A stretch of DNA of 64,000 bases, taken from assembly GCA_023393165.1 (NCBI GenBank), contig JAEWMJ010000029.1:1-64000 (forward strand), in the 5' to 3' direction. Under the pieces are notes generated by a model. That model saw only the letters and a program-made list of their open reading frames with translations, did no database searches and was not told the DNA's origin. Shown here one piece after another: positions 43,222 through 51,847 of this stretch (positions are counted from its first letter, which is position 1; every line of letters starts with the position of its first letter). The position numbers and the translations under genes are program-made. The stretch is from Bacillota bacterium. Lineage in GTDB: Bacteria > Bacillota > Clostridia > Christensenellales > Christensenellaceae.

Positions 43222-43305
43222 TGAAGCTCTGAAACCCGCATTCTTATCAGTAAAATCCGGGGTCAAAAATCCCGCGCTTTAAAAATGTGATGCAATTGCA
43301 ACAGA

Positions 43306-44460
43306 TTATCTGGGATAGGCTCCGATAATCGCATTTGCTGCGGCAACCTTAGAAGTAAAATCCAGATGCGTATAAATATTTGCTGTTGTGGAAATATCGC
43401 TGTGCCCCAGCCATTCCTGGATTTCTTTCAGGCTCACGCCATTTGCGTACAACAAACTTGCACAGCTGTGCCTTAAATCATGAAAACGGATTTTTCTTTG
43501 GCCGTGTTTTTTCAGCAGGATCTCAAAATGCTCCGTAATATAATTCGGACTTATACGAACGCCGCATTCGTCCACATAAATATATTCAAGATAATCCTGG
43601 CAGTATGCCCCTCCGCAAGCTCTCTTATTCTCCTCCTGTTCTGCTTTCATTTTCAAAAGAAATTGCTTAAAGGGTTCCACCAACGGGAGCGTCCGGCAAC
43701 TTGATTTTGTCTTTGTACGGTCCTTCACTACTGTTACGACTTTTCCGTCTAATAAAGCTTCGGTCACAATATGCCTGATCATAAACGTCTTCTTCTCAAA
43801 GTCTATAGCGTCCCATTTCAGCCCAACAATCTCACTTCTGCGCAGCCCGTAAAATGCCCCCATAATCACCGCAAACTCCAGCCTGTCGCCTCTGGCAGCC
43901 TCAAACAGGGTCTGCAGCTCTTCCCCATTGTAAGTACTACCAACAAATTTTTCTTTTCTGGGACGTTCCGTCCGGTCGGCAGGATTGTAATCGATCAGGC
44001 CTAGCTTCAAAGCATGCTGCAATGCCTTTCGTATATTTGCGTGCCGGTGGATGATGGTATTGGCGCTCAAGCCCTTTTCATTCAGTTCGTAGTCATAAAA
44101 ATCCTGTATATCCTTGGGCTTCAGATCCTTCAGTTTGATCTTTTTGGGCTTAAAGTATGGAACGATCCGAGTCTTGATCATAGAACAGTATGCTGAGTAA
44201 GTTGTTTCCTCCACATTATGCTTCATCATCTTAAGCCAGCTTAATAGAAAATCCGTAAGTAATATTTCATTCTCATCTTCTTTCTGATTTTCCTCGAAAT
44301 TCGTTCTTTCTTCTATCAGCATTTCTTCTGCTTTTTTTCTGTTGCCTTTTACCTGCAGTCCCGTGCTGATTGATTTTGTCTGGCGGTTCCCATTAATATC
44401 CATGTAATTCAGGATAATATGAAAATAACCATTCTTCTCTCGCAGATGTCCTGCTACCAT
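43306..44460 (-). CDS. int: Tyrosine integrase (Tn916/phage type)
   Basis: A 384-residue site-specific integrase. The N-terminal arm-binding region (about 1-60) is followed by a core-binding domain (70-170) and a catalytic domain. Active-site residues are in FYGLRRSEIVGLKW (Arg, near 207), HDLRHSCASLL (His-x-x-Arg, near 330), LGHSDIST (His) and NIYTHL (Tyr, near 362). GAGGAGG lies 8 bases before the ATG. It lies downstream of the excisionase and beside the tRNA-Leu attachment site. It should integrate and excise the element at tRNA-Leu. Confidence 0.93.
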   Translation of the reverse strand: MVAGHLREKNGYFHIILNYMDINGNRQTKSISTGLQVKGNRKKAEEMLIEERTNFEENQKEDENEILLTDFLLSWLKMMKHNVEETTYSAYCSMIKTRIVPYFKPKKIKLKDLKPKDIQDFYDYELNEKGLSANTIIHRHANIRKALQHALKLGLIDYNPADRTERPRKEKFVGSTYNGEELQTLFEAARGDRLEFAVIMGAFYGLRRSEIVGLKWDAIDFEKKTFMIRHIVTEALLDGKVVTVVKDRTKTKSSCRTLPLVEPFKQFLLKMKAEQEENKRACGGAYCQDYLEYIYVDECGVRISPNYITEHFEILLKKHGQRKIRFHDLRHSCASLLYANGVSLKEIQEWLGHSDISTTANIYTHLDFTSKVAAANAIIGAYPR

Positions 44461-44559
44461 TGAAATTACCTCCTCAAAAAATGTAACAGATCAAATTCAC
44501 CTACCATTGACAAAAATAGTGTAGCAGGCTTCTTTAAAAATCACAAATGTGTCAGAATC

Positions 44560-44778
44560 TTATTTATACAGCCTCCAGGAATCCAGATACTCAAAAATAT
44601 AGAGCTTCGGTATTTTGTAGGCCCGCCCAATCCGGAAATGTTTGATTCTGTTTTCATGGAGCAAACGGTATCCGGTTTTGACACTGATATCCCCCAGCAT
44701 TCTGCACATCTGTTCTACACCAACAACATCCGGATAATCTTTAAAAATCAAATCATAAGCTTCATTATTTTTCAGCAT
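44560..44778 (-). CDS. xis: Excisionase (helix-turn-helix)
   Basis: A 72-residue winged-helix-type excisionase with AGGAGGGG before its ATG. It has the motif FKDYPDVVG, a SVKTGYRLLHENRIKHF recognition helix region and YKIPKLYIFEYL at the end. It lies 99 bases upstream of the integrase on the same strand. It closely resembles the proteins encoded at 42540-42782 and by the relic at 62388-62520. It would direct the integrase towards excision. Confidence 0.82.
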   Translation of the reverse strand: MLKNNEAYDLIFKDYPDVVGVEQMCRMLGDISVKTGYRLLHENRIKHFRIGRAYKIPKLYIFEYLDSWRLYK

Positions 44779-44835
44779 ATCAGTCCCCTCCTGCTATTCA
44801 TATCAAAGGAATAGTGCGTCCTTTCGTAATTAAAA

Positions 44836-44858
44836 TAAAAAAGCCGCCAACAGCAGCT
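44836..44858 (-). terminator. Terminator after the toxin-antitoxin operon
   Basis: Minus-strand AGCTGC/GCGGCT stem with one G-U pair and a short loop, followed by six T residues, about 30 bases after the toxin stop codon. Confidence 0.6.
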
Positions 44859-44886
44859 AATAACCTAAATTTAATTGTTTTGAAAG

Positions 44887-45177
44887 CTACTTTATGTAAC
44901 GCTTAAGCTCCTCATAAAAATTCTCCCGTGTACCTGCCAGGAGAACTATTACCAATTTATTATCTTCTTCAAATATCTGATAAGCGATTTCATAATTTGT
45001 CCGATTGTAAAACACATCATAGCAGTATATGCCTGCGAGGTCACCTGTTTTCAGTTCCCCTATATATGGATCGTTTCCAATCTTTTGAAGTGCAATAAAA
45101 AAAGCTGCTTTGAGATTCTTTTCCTTTACCTTCTTCAGGTATCTCTCTGCAGCCTTCATAAATCTTATTTCATACAT
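44887..45177 (-). CDS. RelE/ParE-like toxin
   Basis: A 96-residue protein with the small beta-sheet fold sequence of RelE/ParE toxins: MYEIRFMKAAERYLKKV at the start, LKTGDLAGIYCYDVFYNRTNYEIAYQI in the middle and a VIVLLAGTRENFYEELKRY end. RelE-type toxins cleave mRNA on the ribosome; ParE types poison gyrase; which applies here cannot be told. It follows the AbrB-like antitoxin gene by 3 bases, the antitoxin-first order. A terminator follows. It probably stabilises the integrative element. Confidence 0.82.
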   Translation of the reverse strand: MYEIRFMKAAERYLKKVKEKNLKAAFFIALQKIGNDPYIGELKTGDLAGIYCYDVFYNRTNYEIAYQIFEEDNKLVIVLLAGTRENFYEELKRYIK

Positions 45178-45180
45178 GAT

Positions 45181-45519
45181 TTATTCCTCCGTACCAAAAA
45201 TATCCTCCATGTTGGCTCCGCCGCCGCTTTTAGCGATACCTTCGGCTTCCTCCATCATAGCTTCTACTGCAGGCCGGATTTTTTTACTTGTTTCTTTGAA
45301 CTTTTCAAGCAATTCCTGCCCCTGGTATCCTTGAGAAATTAAATCTGCAAGAATCTGTTCTGCAAACTCTCCGCTCAGATTTTCCTTAATCGGACGTATA
45401 ATCAGGTATTCTCCTTTGAAAATACATTCGGCTTCCTTGCCCATACCCAAAGCCTCAAAGTATTTTTGAGGGATCGTAAGTTGCCGTTTTTCCGATATAC
45501 GGATAATTTTTCTTTCCAT
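45181..45519 (-). CDS. AbrB/SpoVT-type antitoxin
   Basis: About 112 residues. The N-terminal swapped-hairpin DNA-binding domain is visible (KIIRISEKRQLTIPQKYF, then EAECIFKGEYLIIRP). The C-terminal half is helical and acidic and should neutralise the RelE-like toxin. Start choice: ATG 45519 with AGGAG 7 bases upstream; a TTG at 45546 has an even stronger AAGGAGG site and would add nine residues. It is first in the operon and is preceded by a strong promoter overlapped by an 18-bp inverted repeat, so it likely represses its own transcription. Confidence 0.8.
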   Translation of the reverse strand: MERKIIRISEKRQLTIPQKYFEALGMGKEAECIFKGEYLIIRPIKENLSGEFAEQILADLISQGYQGQELLEKFKETSKKIRPAVEAMMEEAEGIAKSGGGANMEDIFGTEE

Positions 45520-45586
45520 CGATATGCTCCTAACCGAAGCTTCCAATATTATTCCTCCTTTATAGTATGCACTGTCGAAAACAAAC

Positions 45587-45636
45587 TATACCAGTTTCTT
45601 TGTTTTCAATATAACAAAGAAATTGGTATATGTCAA
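45587..45636 (-). promoter_or_regulatory. Toxin-antitoxin promoter with overlapping operator
   Basis: On the minus strand a consensus TTGACA (45631-45636) and TATATT (45608-45613) are spaced by exactly 17 bases. The region is covered by an inverted repeat: 45587-45604 and 45613-45630 match in 17 of 18 positions around an 8-base spacer. This fits self-repression by the antitoxin or toxin-antitoxin complex. Confidence 0.8.
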
Positions 45637-45812
45637 AATATTAAAAATCAAAAGCTACAGTCCTAAATGGTTTATGCTTCCTCCATCAACGTCCTGGCCT
45701 TTTCATCCTTGCGCTCCTCGCTGCCGCAATGCCGCTACCCGCCAAATATTAGAACGGCAAGAATAAAAATTGCAGTCAATCCCTTTACATTCAATCACTG
45801 TTATTAGCCAGA

Positions 45813-48179
45813 TCATTGTGCCCATTGGGAATGCGCTATCCGTCCCCCGTCCGTTGCGTTAAATATAAAGGGTCCATAGGTCAAAGTTGCCGGGTCACTA
45901 TAGTCCGTATAAACAAACCAGGCCGGCACATAGATTGCGCCGTTGGGGTCGTCTTTGTCTTTCAGCGGCGTCATCTTCAGTTCCATACGGTTTATACCGA
46001 GCGGCGAGGGCAAATTTGAAGCCTGGGATAAAAGTTCTGTCCTTATTTTTTCCTGCATATCGGAAAACGGCATCAGCTCCGCGTTGTCCGTAACCTTCCC
46101 CGTCAACTGTACCGGCTGCGTAAACTCCATGCTCTGCATGTTTCCGTCCTCGTCAATATAAACATAAAACATGTCGCCTTTCCAGTTTGGCGGCTCATAG
46201 GCATAATTTTCATAAGTGCTGCGGGTTCCCCCCCCAACAAAGGCTTCCTGAATGCCGCCCATGTTTTGCGCAAGGCAGATATAATATCCCTTGGATACCG
46301 GCGTTTTGCCCTGCCAGTCCAAATTGCTGAGATTTTGGGAGTATTCCTCATAGCCGTATAAATACGCTTTTTCGTAGCTTTCGGGCGCATAGCCTGCAAT
46401 TCCTAGTTGGGAAAGCGTTTTAAGCGCCGCTTCTTCCGCTTCTTCCGGCGTTATTTTATAAGTTCCCTTTACGCTCAATGCCTGACCGTCATTTGTTTTG
46501 GAAAAAGCCAGCTGCGATTCCGGCAGCGCCATCATGCCGTTACAGTAGAAAAATGAAATATTGGAAAAGCCGACGGCCCCATATCCCCCGTCTTTCAGCT
46601 CTACCCAGTAGTAGGAGCGTTTGTCTGTATTAGTGTCCAAAGTTGTATCCGTAGCGTACTTCTTCGGGCTCTTATCCGGCGCATCCCGCATCTGGTCCTG
46701 CATCTGCTGCCGGCGCGTTTTATCGGTGTTTCCATCCATCACGTCAATCCGCTCCTGATAGTCAGCCTTGGTCATAACGGGCCTTTCGAGCATTTTTTTA
46801 TTACCGACAAAATAGCTGATCCATTTGTTAATCTGGTCCTGAGAAAAAGTCCCCTTGGTCGCCTTATATTCCGGATAAGATGAAACTTCCGGCATTGTAA
46901 CGGCCGTGTTGATCTGTATGACGGAGTTATCTTTCTTCAGCGTTTCCTGCCAGTTTTCAGGGGCGTCGTACTGTAAGCGCGGGGAGTCGCTGGCTATGCC
47001 TGCAGAGCTTTCTGGTTCTGTTTCCGCAGCTATGCTTGCGGACGGTTTCGCGGCCTGTACCGGCGTTCCCGTCCCCTGCCCGGTTGCGGCCACCTGCACT
47101 GGCTGGCATGCAGTTGTAAAGCAGCTGACGATCAACACCGCTGTGATTGACAAGGCGGCAACCTTTACGCCCGTGCGGCTTTTGCCAGCAGCATAAATGC
47201 CCCGTACGCGTTTCTCCGCCGTCCTTCTGGCATTTCCGGACGCCATACCCAACATCCGCTGGCCCTGCGGTTTGCCCGCAGACATGGACACGATCAGGTG
47301 CGCGTAGCTGTTCTTTTCGCTGCCGCTCAATTTCTGCGCTACCGCGTTGTCACAAGCAACCTCCATGTCCGTGCGCATCTGCCTTGCCGCCAACCAAAAG
47401 ATTGGATTAAACCAGTACACCGCCTGCATGAGCGAAATCAATACGGATACAGCATGATCCCAACGTTTATAATGCATCAGCTCATGACGTAGAGCAAAAA
47501 GGATTCGCTCGTCATCTCCGGCCAGGATGATCTCCATTGGCATCAGTATAGTTTGCGGGCCAAACAGCGCCGGCGTGGCCAGGCCGCAGGTGCCCACAAT
47601 TTTAATATTCCCGCGCACGCCCAGGCTGCGTTTGCAGGCTTCCAAAAGCTCAGTTAAATGCGCCGTTGGTTCAAATCCTTCTTTCTGTACTTTTATCCGC
47701 ATCAGCATCCAGGATAAAAGCAGGTATACGGTATACCCCCCAACACCCAACAGCCAGACGGATAACAGAATGGTCTGCAGTTTCGCAGCGGATGCCCTCG
47801 GCGTTTCCGCCGTCTGGTTTGCAGCGGCGGGAGTTACATTCTGCCTCGGCAAATCTTGCACGGGAGCATCCTTGGCGGTATTACCCGCAGCTTGCGTGGT
47901 TGACGCGGCTGTTTCGCCCGTACCATTTACTGCCTGTACAGCCGGTGCGGATGCCGCACTCTGCTGTGTTTGAACGGCAGCATACGCCGGTATCTGGATC
48001 AGCCGCAGGCCACTGTCCGGGGTAAAGGGCATCAGCAGCCTTGCAATCAGGATGAACCAAACAAGGTAGTGAAGACGGGGGGACATTTTTTTGCCCATTA
48101 TTTTTTTAACAGCCATAATTGCCGCAAACAGTATTATTGAATAAACGGATATTTCAAACAAGGTATTCAATATATCCAT
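45813..48179 (-). CDS. BlaR1-like M56 metalloprotease with DUF6034-like sensor region
   Basis: A 788-residue membrane protein. Four N-terminal membrane segments and a cytoplasmic zinc-protease domain with HELMH near residue 230 define the M56 family. A further membrane anchor near 345-360 leads to an extracytoplasmic region of about 400 residues. This lacks the penicillin-binding SxxK domain of true BlaR1 and looks like DUF6034-type lipoprotein sequence, ending WFVYTDYSDPATLTYGPFIF. It would sense an unknown extracellular signal and inactivate the BlaI-like repressor encoded upstream. A beta-lactam role is not supported, and no beta-lactamase gene is nearby. Confidence 0.82.
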   Translation of the reverse strand: MDILNTLFEISVYSIILFAAIMAVKKIMGKKMSPRLHYLVWFILIARLLMPFTPDSGLRLIQIPAYAAVQTQQSAASAPAVQAVNGTGETAASTTQAAGNTAKDAPVQDLPRQNVTPAAANQTAETPRASAAKLQTILLSVWLLGVGGYTVYLLLSWMLMRIKVQKEGFEPTAHLTELLEACKRSLGVRGNIKIVGTCGLATPALFGPQTILMPMEIILAGDDERILFALRHELMHYKRWDHAVSVLISLMQAVYWFNPIFWLAARQMRTDMEVACDNAVAQKLSGSEKNSYAHLIVSMSAGKPQGQRMLGMASGNARRTAEKRVRGIYAAGKSRTGVKVAALSITAVLIVSCFTTACQPVQVAATGQGTGTPVQAAKPSASIAAETEPESSAGIASDSPRLQYDAPENWQETLKKDNSVIQINTAVTMPEVSSYPEYKATKGTFSQDQINKWISYFVGNKKMLERPVMTKADYQERIDVMDGNTDKTRRQQMQDQMRDAPDKSPKKYATDTTLDTNTDKRSYYWVELKDGGYGAVGFSNISFFYCNGMMALPESQLAFSKTNDGQALSVKGTYKITPEEAEEAALKTLSQLGIAGYAPESYEKAYLYGYEEYSQNLSNLDWQGKTPVSKGYYICLAQNMGGIQEAFVGGGTRSTYENYAYEPPNWKGDMFYVYIDEDGNMQSMEFTQPVQLTGKVTDNAELMPFSDMQEKIRTELLSQASNLPSPLGINRMELKMTPLKDKDDPNGAIYVPAWFVYTDYSDPATLTYGPFIFNATDGGRIAHSQWAQ

Positions 48180-48192
48180 AAGTAAATTCCTT

Positions 48193-48570
48193 TCATTCCT
48201 TTCCGGAGCTCAGGCTGTCTATCAGATTCTTCAATTCCGCTTTGTCCTGCTCATTAAGGCCGCTTTCCCTGATCATGCAGGTCAAAAACATCTTGGTGCT
48301 GTTATCGGTCAGTTTGGAGATCATATACCGGCTTTCATTTTGTACGCATTGTTCTCTCTTAACCGCCGGATAATACGCGCGGTTGCCGCTCACCAGTTTA
48401 TACGCAAGGTATCCGGTCTCGCATAGCTTCCGCAGATACGTTGAGAAGGTACTTTTCTGCCAGTTGACTGCATTGGCCATCTCCTCCATAATTTCTGCGA
48501 GAAACATAGGGTGGTGTTTCCACAGTGTTTCCATAATAATCCATTCTTGTTTTGAAAGCGCATCTTTCAT
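48193..48570 (-). CDS. BlaI/MecI-family transcriptional repressor
   Basis: A repressor of 125 residues with a winged-helix domain (SKQEWIIMETLWKHHPMFLAEI, then WQKSTFSTYLRKLCETGYLAY) and a helical dimerisation tail. The ATG at 48570 has GGAGG 7 bases upstream. It is followed within 13 bases by the M56 sensor gene, the standard BlaI-BlaR1 arrangement. In the family, the sensor's protease activity leads to loss of the repressor and induction of the operon. Confidence 0.88.
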   Translation of the reverse strand: MKDALSKQEWIIMETLWKHHPMFLAEIMEEMANAVNWQKSTFSTYLRKLCETGYLAYKLVSGNRAYYPAVKREQCVQNESRYMISKLTDNSTKMFLTCMIRESGLNEQDKAELKNLIDSLSSGKE

Positions 48571-48628
48571 TTTTAGCCTCCAATTACACAGCACAATATA
48601 TTTTATTCGTATAACCTTTATGTTTATT

Positions 48629-48658
48629 ATTATAAACTAGTATATTTTGGTATGTCAA
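48629..48658 (-). promoter_or_regulatory. Promoter of the blaI-like/M56 operon
   Basis: Minus-strand TTGACA (48653-48658) and TATAAT (48629-48634), spaced by 18 bases, about 60 bases upstream of the repressor ATG. A clear BlaI-type dyad was not identified. Confidence 0.65.
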
Positions 48659-48781
48659 TATGGTTTTTAACTAAGAAAAAGAAATTAACAACTGGATTAT
48701 ATGGGCTTAGTTGAGTTCAGGTCGCTCTAGCCGTAGTTAATGACATGCAAAAACCACAGATGGAGGTTAAACATCATACAG

Positions 48782-48811
48782 AAAAAAGAGCGGTATACCA
48801 ACCGCTCTTTT
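48782..48811. terminator. Bidirectional terminator after the anti-sigma gene
   Basis: AAAAGAGCGG and CCGCTCTTTT form a 10-bp stem with A and T runs on either side. It lies immediately after the DUF4179 gene stop. Confidence 0.8.
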
Positions 48812-48815
48812 GGAT

Positions 48816-50030
48816 TCAATTTAATTGAATATTTATTGCTTGATCCTCAAATGATTTTGATGAATTATATGGCACAAGCTTTAATTCTTTGCATCCCTGT
48901 TTTGGGAACGGGATCGCAAGTCTTCCAATGTACTCGTAATTTGGCCCGCTGTTTGCAACAAAATCCATATAGCTGCCGTTTGGCTGATTGCTTTTTATTT
49001 CTTCCCCATCCAGATATGCTTTAAAATCATATTCTAATAAAGAACTGTCATTTTGGGAATCAAGCCATATAAAATTGATTGAGATTTCGGTGGATTTTAT
49101 ATTCGCATCTTTTATTTCAAATTTATGGCCGTCGATCGTATAAATTTTTTGAGAAACTGCAACTTTCATTTTATTGTCAGCATTGATTTCAAAAGGTACA
49201 TTAATCTGACCGTTATGATTGAATTCTCCGCCATATCCTTTATCTTTGTCTACGAGCATATCCGCCATATCTAACACCAAGGTTAATTGTTTTTCTCCTG
49301 ACAACCCTTTTAAAGAAGCGCCGCTGTATTCTACTGTCACAGTAACTATACCATTTTCACTGATCGCAGTATGGAGGGCCGAATAACCTGGATCACTCGT
49401 TTTTCCGTCGACAAGAATATGAGAACTTGTTATTGAAGGAAAAGATTTTTGACTTCCCGCCGGCATTTGACTATAAAGCTTCTCGAACTCATCCGACATA
49501 GGTATCATTAAACCGATTGCTGAGCCGTCGACTGTATATTTAAGATACAGTTTTTCCCCGTCATACAATGCTTCATTTATTGTAACAGCTCCCACTTTTT
49601 GCAGCCAATCATCCGGGTATTGTTTCTCATAAAGTTCAGGATTAATGTCAGTTCTTGAATCTGTTGCAGCTATTACGGTTTGTCCTTTGCTTTCTGTTGG
49701 TTTCTGAACAACTATACCATTAACTTCCGGTCGCACCGACTGATCTGTATTCATATATTGCAGCACTGAGTCAAAAGCATTTTTTATTGCTGCTCTTGCA
49801 TCTGGCACAGCCACTACTATGATAGCGGCTACTGCAAGGCATGCCGCCAAAGGCACAGCCCATTTGTATCGTCGCTTAGTTATGTTTTGTTTTTGAGTAA
49901 TACCAGCCAGTACGCTATTATATATTTTGGATTTTGATTCCGCAGGCATATCAAATTCCATTTCATGGTCAAGCAGCCTATCCAAATTTTCCATATCCAT
50001 ATTTTTAATGTTGTTTTCATAACTGCTCAT
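48816..50030 (-). CDS. DUF4179-domain anti-sigma-like membrane protein
   Basis: A 404-residue protein: about 50 cytoplasmic residues (including LDRLLDHEMEFDMP), one membrane helix near residues 57-78 with the conserved VPDARAAIKNAF following it, and a large extracytoplasmic beta-rich domain of the DUF4179 type. Such proteins are paired with sigma factors and act as anti-sigma factors. The gene overlaps the sigma factor by 14 bases, so they are coupled. The signal sensed is unknown. Confidence 0.82.
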   Translation of the reverse strand: MSSYENNIKNMDMENLDRLLDHEMEFDMPAESKSKIYNSVLAGITQKQNITKRRYKWAVPLAACLAVAAIIVVAVPDARAAIKNAFDSVLQYMNTDQSVRPEVNGIVVQKPTESKGQTVIAATDSRTDINPELYEKQYPDDWLQKVGAVTINEALYDGEKLYLKYTVDGSAIGLMIPMSDEFEKLYSQMPAGSQKSFPSITSSHILVDGKTSDPGYSALHTAISENGIVTVTVEYSGASLKGLSGEKQLTLVLDMADMLVDKDKGYGGEFNHNGQINVPFEINADNKMKVAVSQKIYTIDGHKFEIKDANIKSTEISINFIWLDSQNDSSLLEYDFKAYLDGEEIKSNQPNGSYMDFVANSGPNYEYIGRLAIPFPKQGCKELKLVPYNSSKSFEDQAINIQLN

Positions 50031-50574
50031 AATTCAAAACTCCTTTCAGTATAGTTCTCAATTTTATATACCCTCTGGATACACGCTTATCCACGGTATT
50101 AGTAGTGATCCCTAACTGCTTTGCTATCTGCCCGCTGTTTTCTCCAAAGTAGAATTTTCGTATGAAAATCTCACGGTCTGTATTTTCCATAGAAAGTATA
50201 CAGTCTGCGATTTCCTGTGATGTTTCAGAATCCATAACTTTCTGTTCGATGTTTTCATTCATATCGATCGTTTCATAAAGAACATCTGTACTTTCATATT
50301 TCAGCTTTTTTATTTTTTTTCGGAAAACATCTATAGATTTTTTCTGGGAAAGCACGCATATAAAAGCTTTAAGGCTCCCACGTTCAGGATCAATAACATT
50401 TCTTTTTTTAAAAACATCAATGAAAATATCACTCACACAGTCTTCTATTTCGCCTTGGTCACAGACGGTTTTTAGGTTGTTGCGGACAATCGTGTAAACA
50501 TAGGGCATATATAAATCCATTGCTTTCTTGATTCCATCTTCTGGTTTGCTTTTCAATAATTCTATATCATCCAT
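50017..50574 (-). CDS. ECF-type RNA polymerase sigma factor
   Basis: A protein of about 185 residues. Region 2 is visible (YMPYVYTIVRNNL, then EDCVSDIFIDVFKKR), and region 4 as IFIRKFYFGENSGQIAKQLGITTNTVDKRVSRGYIKLR. The ATG at 50574 has GGGGTGA 6 bases upstream; the frame start at 50610 has no site. It is followed by its overlapping DUF4179 anti-sigma gene. It probably controls a small regulon in response to an envelope signal, perhaps including its own operon. Confidence 0.88.
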   Translation of the reverse strand: MDDIELLKSKPEDGIKKAMDLYMPYVYTIVRNNLKTVCDQGEIEDCVSDIFIDVFKKRNVIDPERGSLKAFICVLSQKKSIDVFRKKIKKLKYESTDVLYETIDMNENIEQKVMDSETSQEIADCILSMENTDREIFIRKFYFGENSGQIAKQLGITTNTVDKRVSRGYIKLRTILKGVLNYEQL

Positions 50575-50992
50575 CAAATCACCCCGCCTTGATTGTTTTT
50601 GAGATCTCACCTATATATTCGCAGCAGCAGAAAAAAACTGACATAAGATAAAAAAAAAGTGTCAATAAATTTATTTAACTAGGATTTTGATACTGAAGTT
50701 GATTATAATCGTTGAAATCATGTACAACGGAAGATGGTTCTTTGATATGCCCATGCATTTTAAAAACATAGAAATCAGATTATCATTTCCAAACAATGAA
50801 CCATGTTTATAAATATCATTTTTTACTGATCTCAATTATACTTCGATTTCGTTCTGAGGAAATCATAAATAATCCTCAGTAATTATTGACGCTTTTGAAT
50901 GAATCAAGTAAACTAATTTTCAGTAGTTTTTATATTTGCATGCTTCTCATTATTGCTATTATGAAAATCCTAGTCTATGGATAATGGAACAA
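50575..50992. other. AT-rich intergenic region upstream of the sigma gene
   Basis: No gene is supported. A minus-strand TTGACA (complement near 50663-50668) lies about 90 bases before the sigma gene and may be part of its promoter, though no -10 box sits at the right distance. A 7-bp hairpin CTGAGGA/TCCTCAG lies near 50852-50877 without a T tract. Confidence 0.45.
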
Positions 50993-51607
50993 TTAGGCTT
51001 TTACTACGATACATTGCTTTCTTAAAACTCCAGTATCATTGCTAATTCCCGAACGTAGCAACGCAGCACCTACTAAAGAATACGGATTTTCAACAGTGAC
51101 ATCAGTTTGTAATGTACCTAAATTCAGTTTTTCAAAAAATTTCGTAACTGCTATGATAGAATCTTCGTAATGCGATTTCCCCTTAGATTTTGATGATACA
51201 AAGGCCTCCCAAACTAATAGATTACCATCATCTTCTAGCAAATCATTTATCCCAAAGGTTACTACGATAGGATCTTGGGATTTTTGTTTTAATTCAGAAA
51301 ACACCCATAAAACTTCAGCTAATCCTGTTGCAAGTGATCCACTACCTGCTCCGGCTGACCATGCTCTTGACCCCTCTCCCATTCTAGCCGAAGTAAGCAT
51401 AACCGGATTTGATGGAAGATTAATGAATAGCGGACACTCGAATCCTAAACACACCTTGTTGTTTTGGGCAATGTCAAGATTAATTGCGTCAACAAGGGTT
51501 TGTATTGACGAATCAGTATTAATTTGAACTGTATCATTTAATAATCTTGCCCAAGCAAAATTACCATTTTTAATCAAGCCAATATCCGCTGCATAAATAA
51601 TAATCAT
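50993..51607 (-). CDS. DUF429-like predicted RNase H-fold protein
   Basis: A 204-residue protein beginning MIIIYAADIG, a beta strand with an Asp like that of RNase H-fold enzymes. It contains LGFECPLF near residue 53, ARMGEGSRAWSAGAGSGSLATGL near 73-95 and WEAFVSSKSKGKSHYEDS near 130-147. The spread of D, E and H residues fits a DUF429-like predicted nuclease, but I cannot confirm the family from sequence alone. It is the last gene before the diverged tRNA-Leu copy and shares no operon with its neighbours. The ribosome site before the ATG is weak. Confidence 0.5.
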   Translation of the reverse strand: MIIIYAADIGLIKNGNFAWARLLNDTVQINTDSSIQTLVDAINLDIAQNNKVCLGFECPLFINLPSNPVMLTSARMGEGSRAWSAGAGSGSLATGLAEVLWVFSELKQKSQDPIVVTFGINDLLEDDGNLLVWEAFVSSKSKGKSHYEDSIIAVTKFFEKLNLGTLQTDVTVENPYSLVGAALLRSGISNDTGVLRKQCIVVKA

Positions 51608-51847
51608 AATTCTATTCCATCTAAAACAATTATATAATGGTCAGTCTTTATTACTGTGTACTCTCTATGCTTATCACTACTGAATATCCCTTTTGAATCC
51701 AATTATTGTCTTAAAAAGATTTCTCTTATAATATAAGGCATTCTCCATAATATTACAATAATTACTATTAAATGCTTTAATTAAAACTGAATAAGTTAAA
51801 CTTCAAAATTATTTTAGAACAGTTTTAATCTAATGACCAGAAGATCT
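51608..51847. other. AT-rich region without recognised genes
   Basis: Strongly AT-rich and free of coding signals; no ATCCCTCC arm-type repeats are found here, unlike the region left of the 43,1 kb attachment site. Confidence 0.5.

Noticed and set aside
42922..43266. Minus-strand open frame of 114 codons containing GAGGRTRTGTVS
   Set aside because: It is the antisense reading of the tRNA-Leu 3' fragment, a well-known source of false protein calls; it covers the attachment site and terminator.
45660..45735. Minus-strand stretch reading EERKDEKARTLMEEA before a stop
   Set aside because: Looks like a C-terminal coding relic but is too short and matches nothing I can name.
45813..48570. Beta-lactam resistance locus
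   Set aside because: The M56/BlaI genes are regulators only; no beta-lactamase or PBP gene and no penicillin-binding sensor domain are present.
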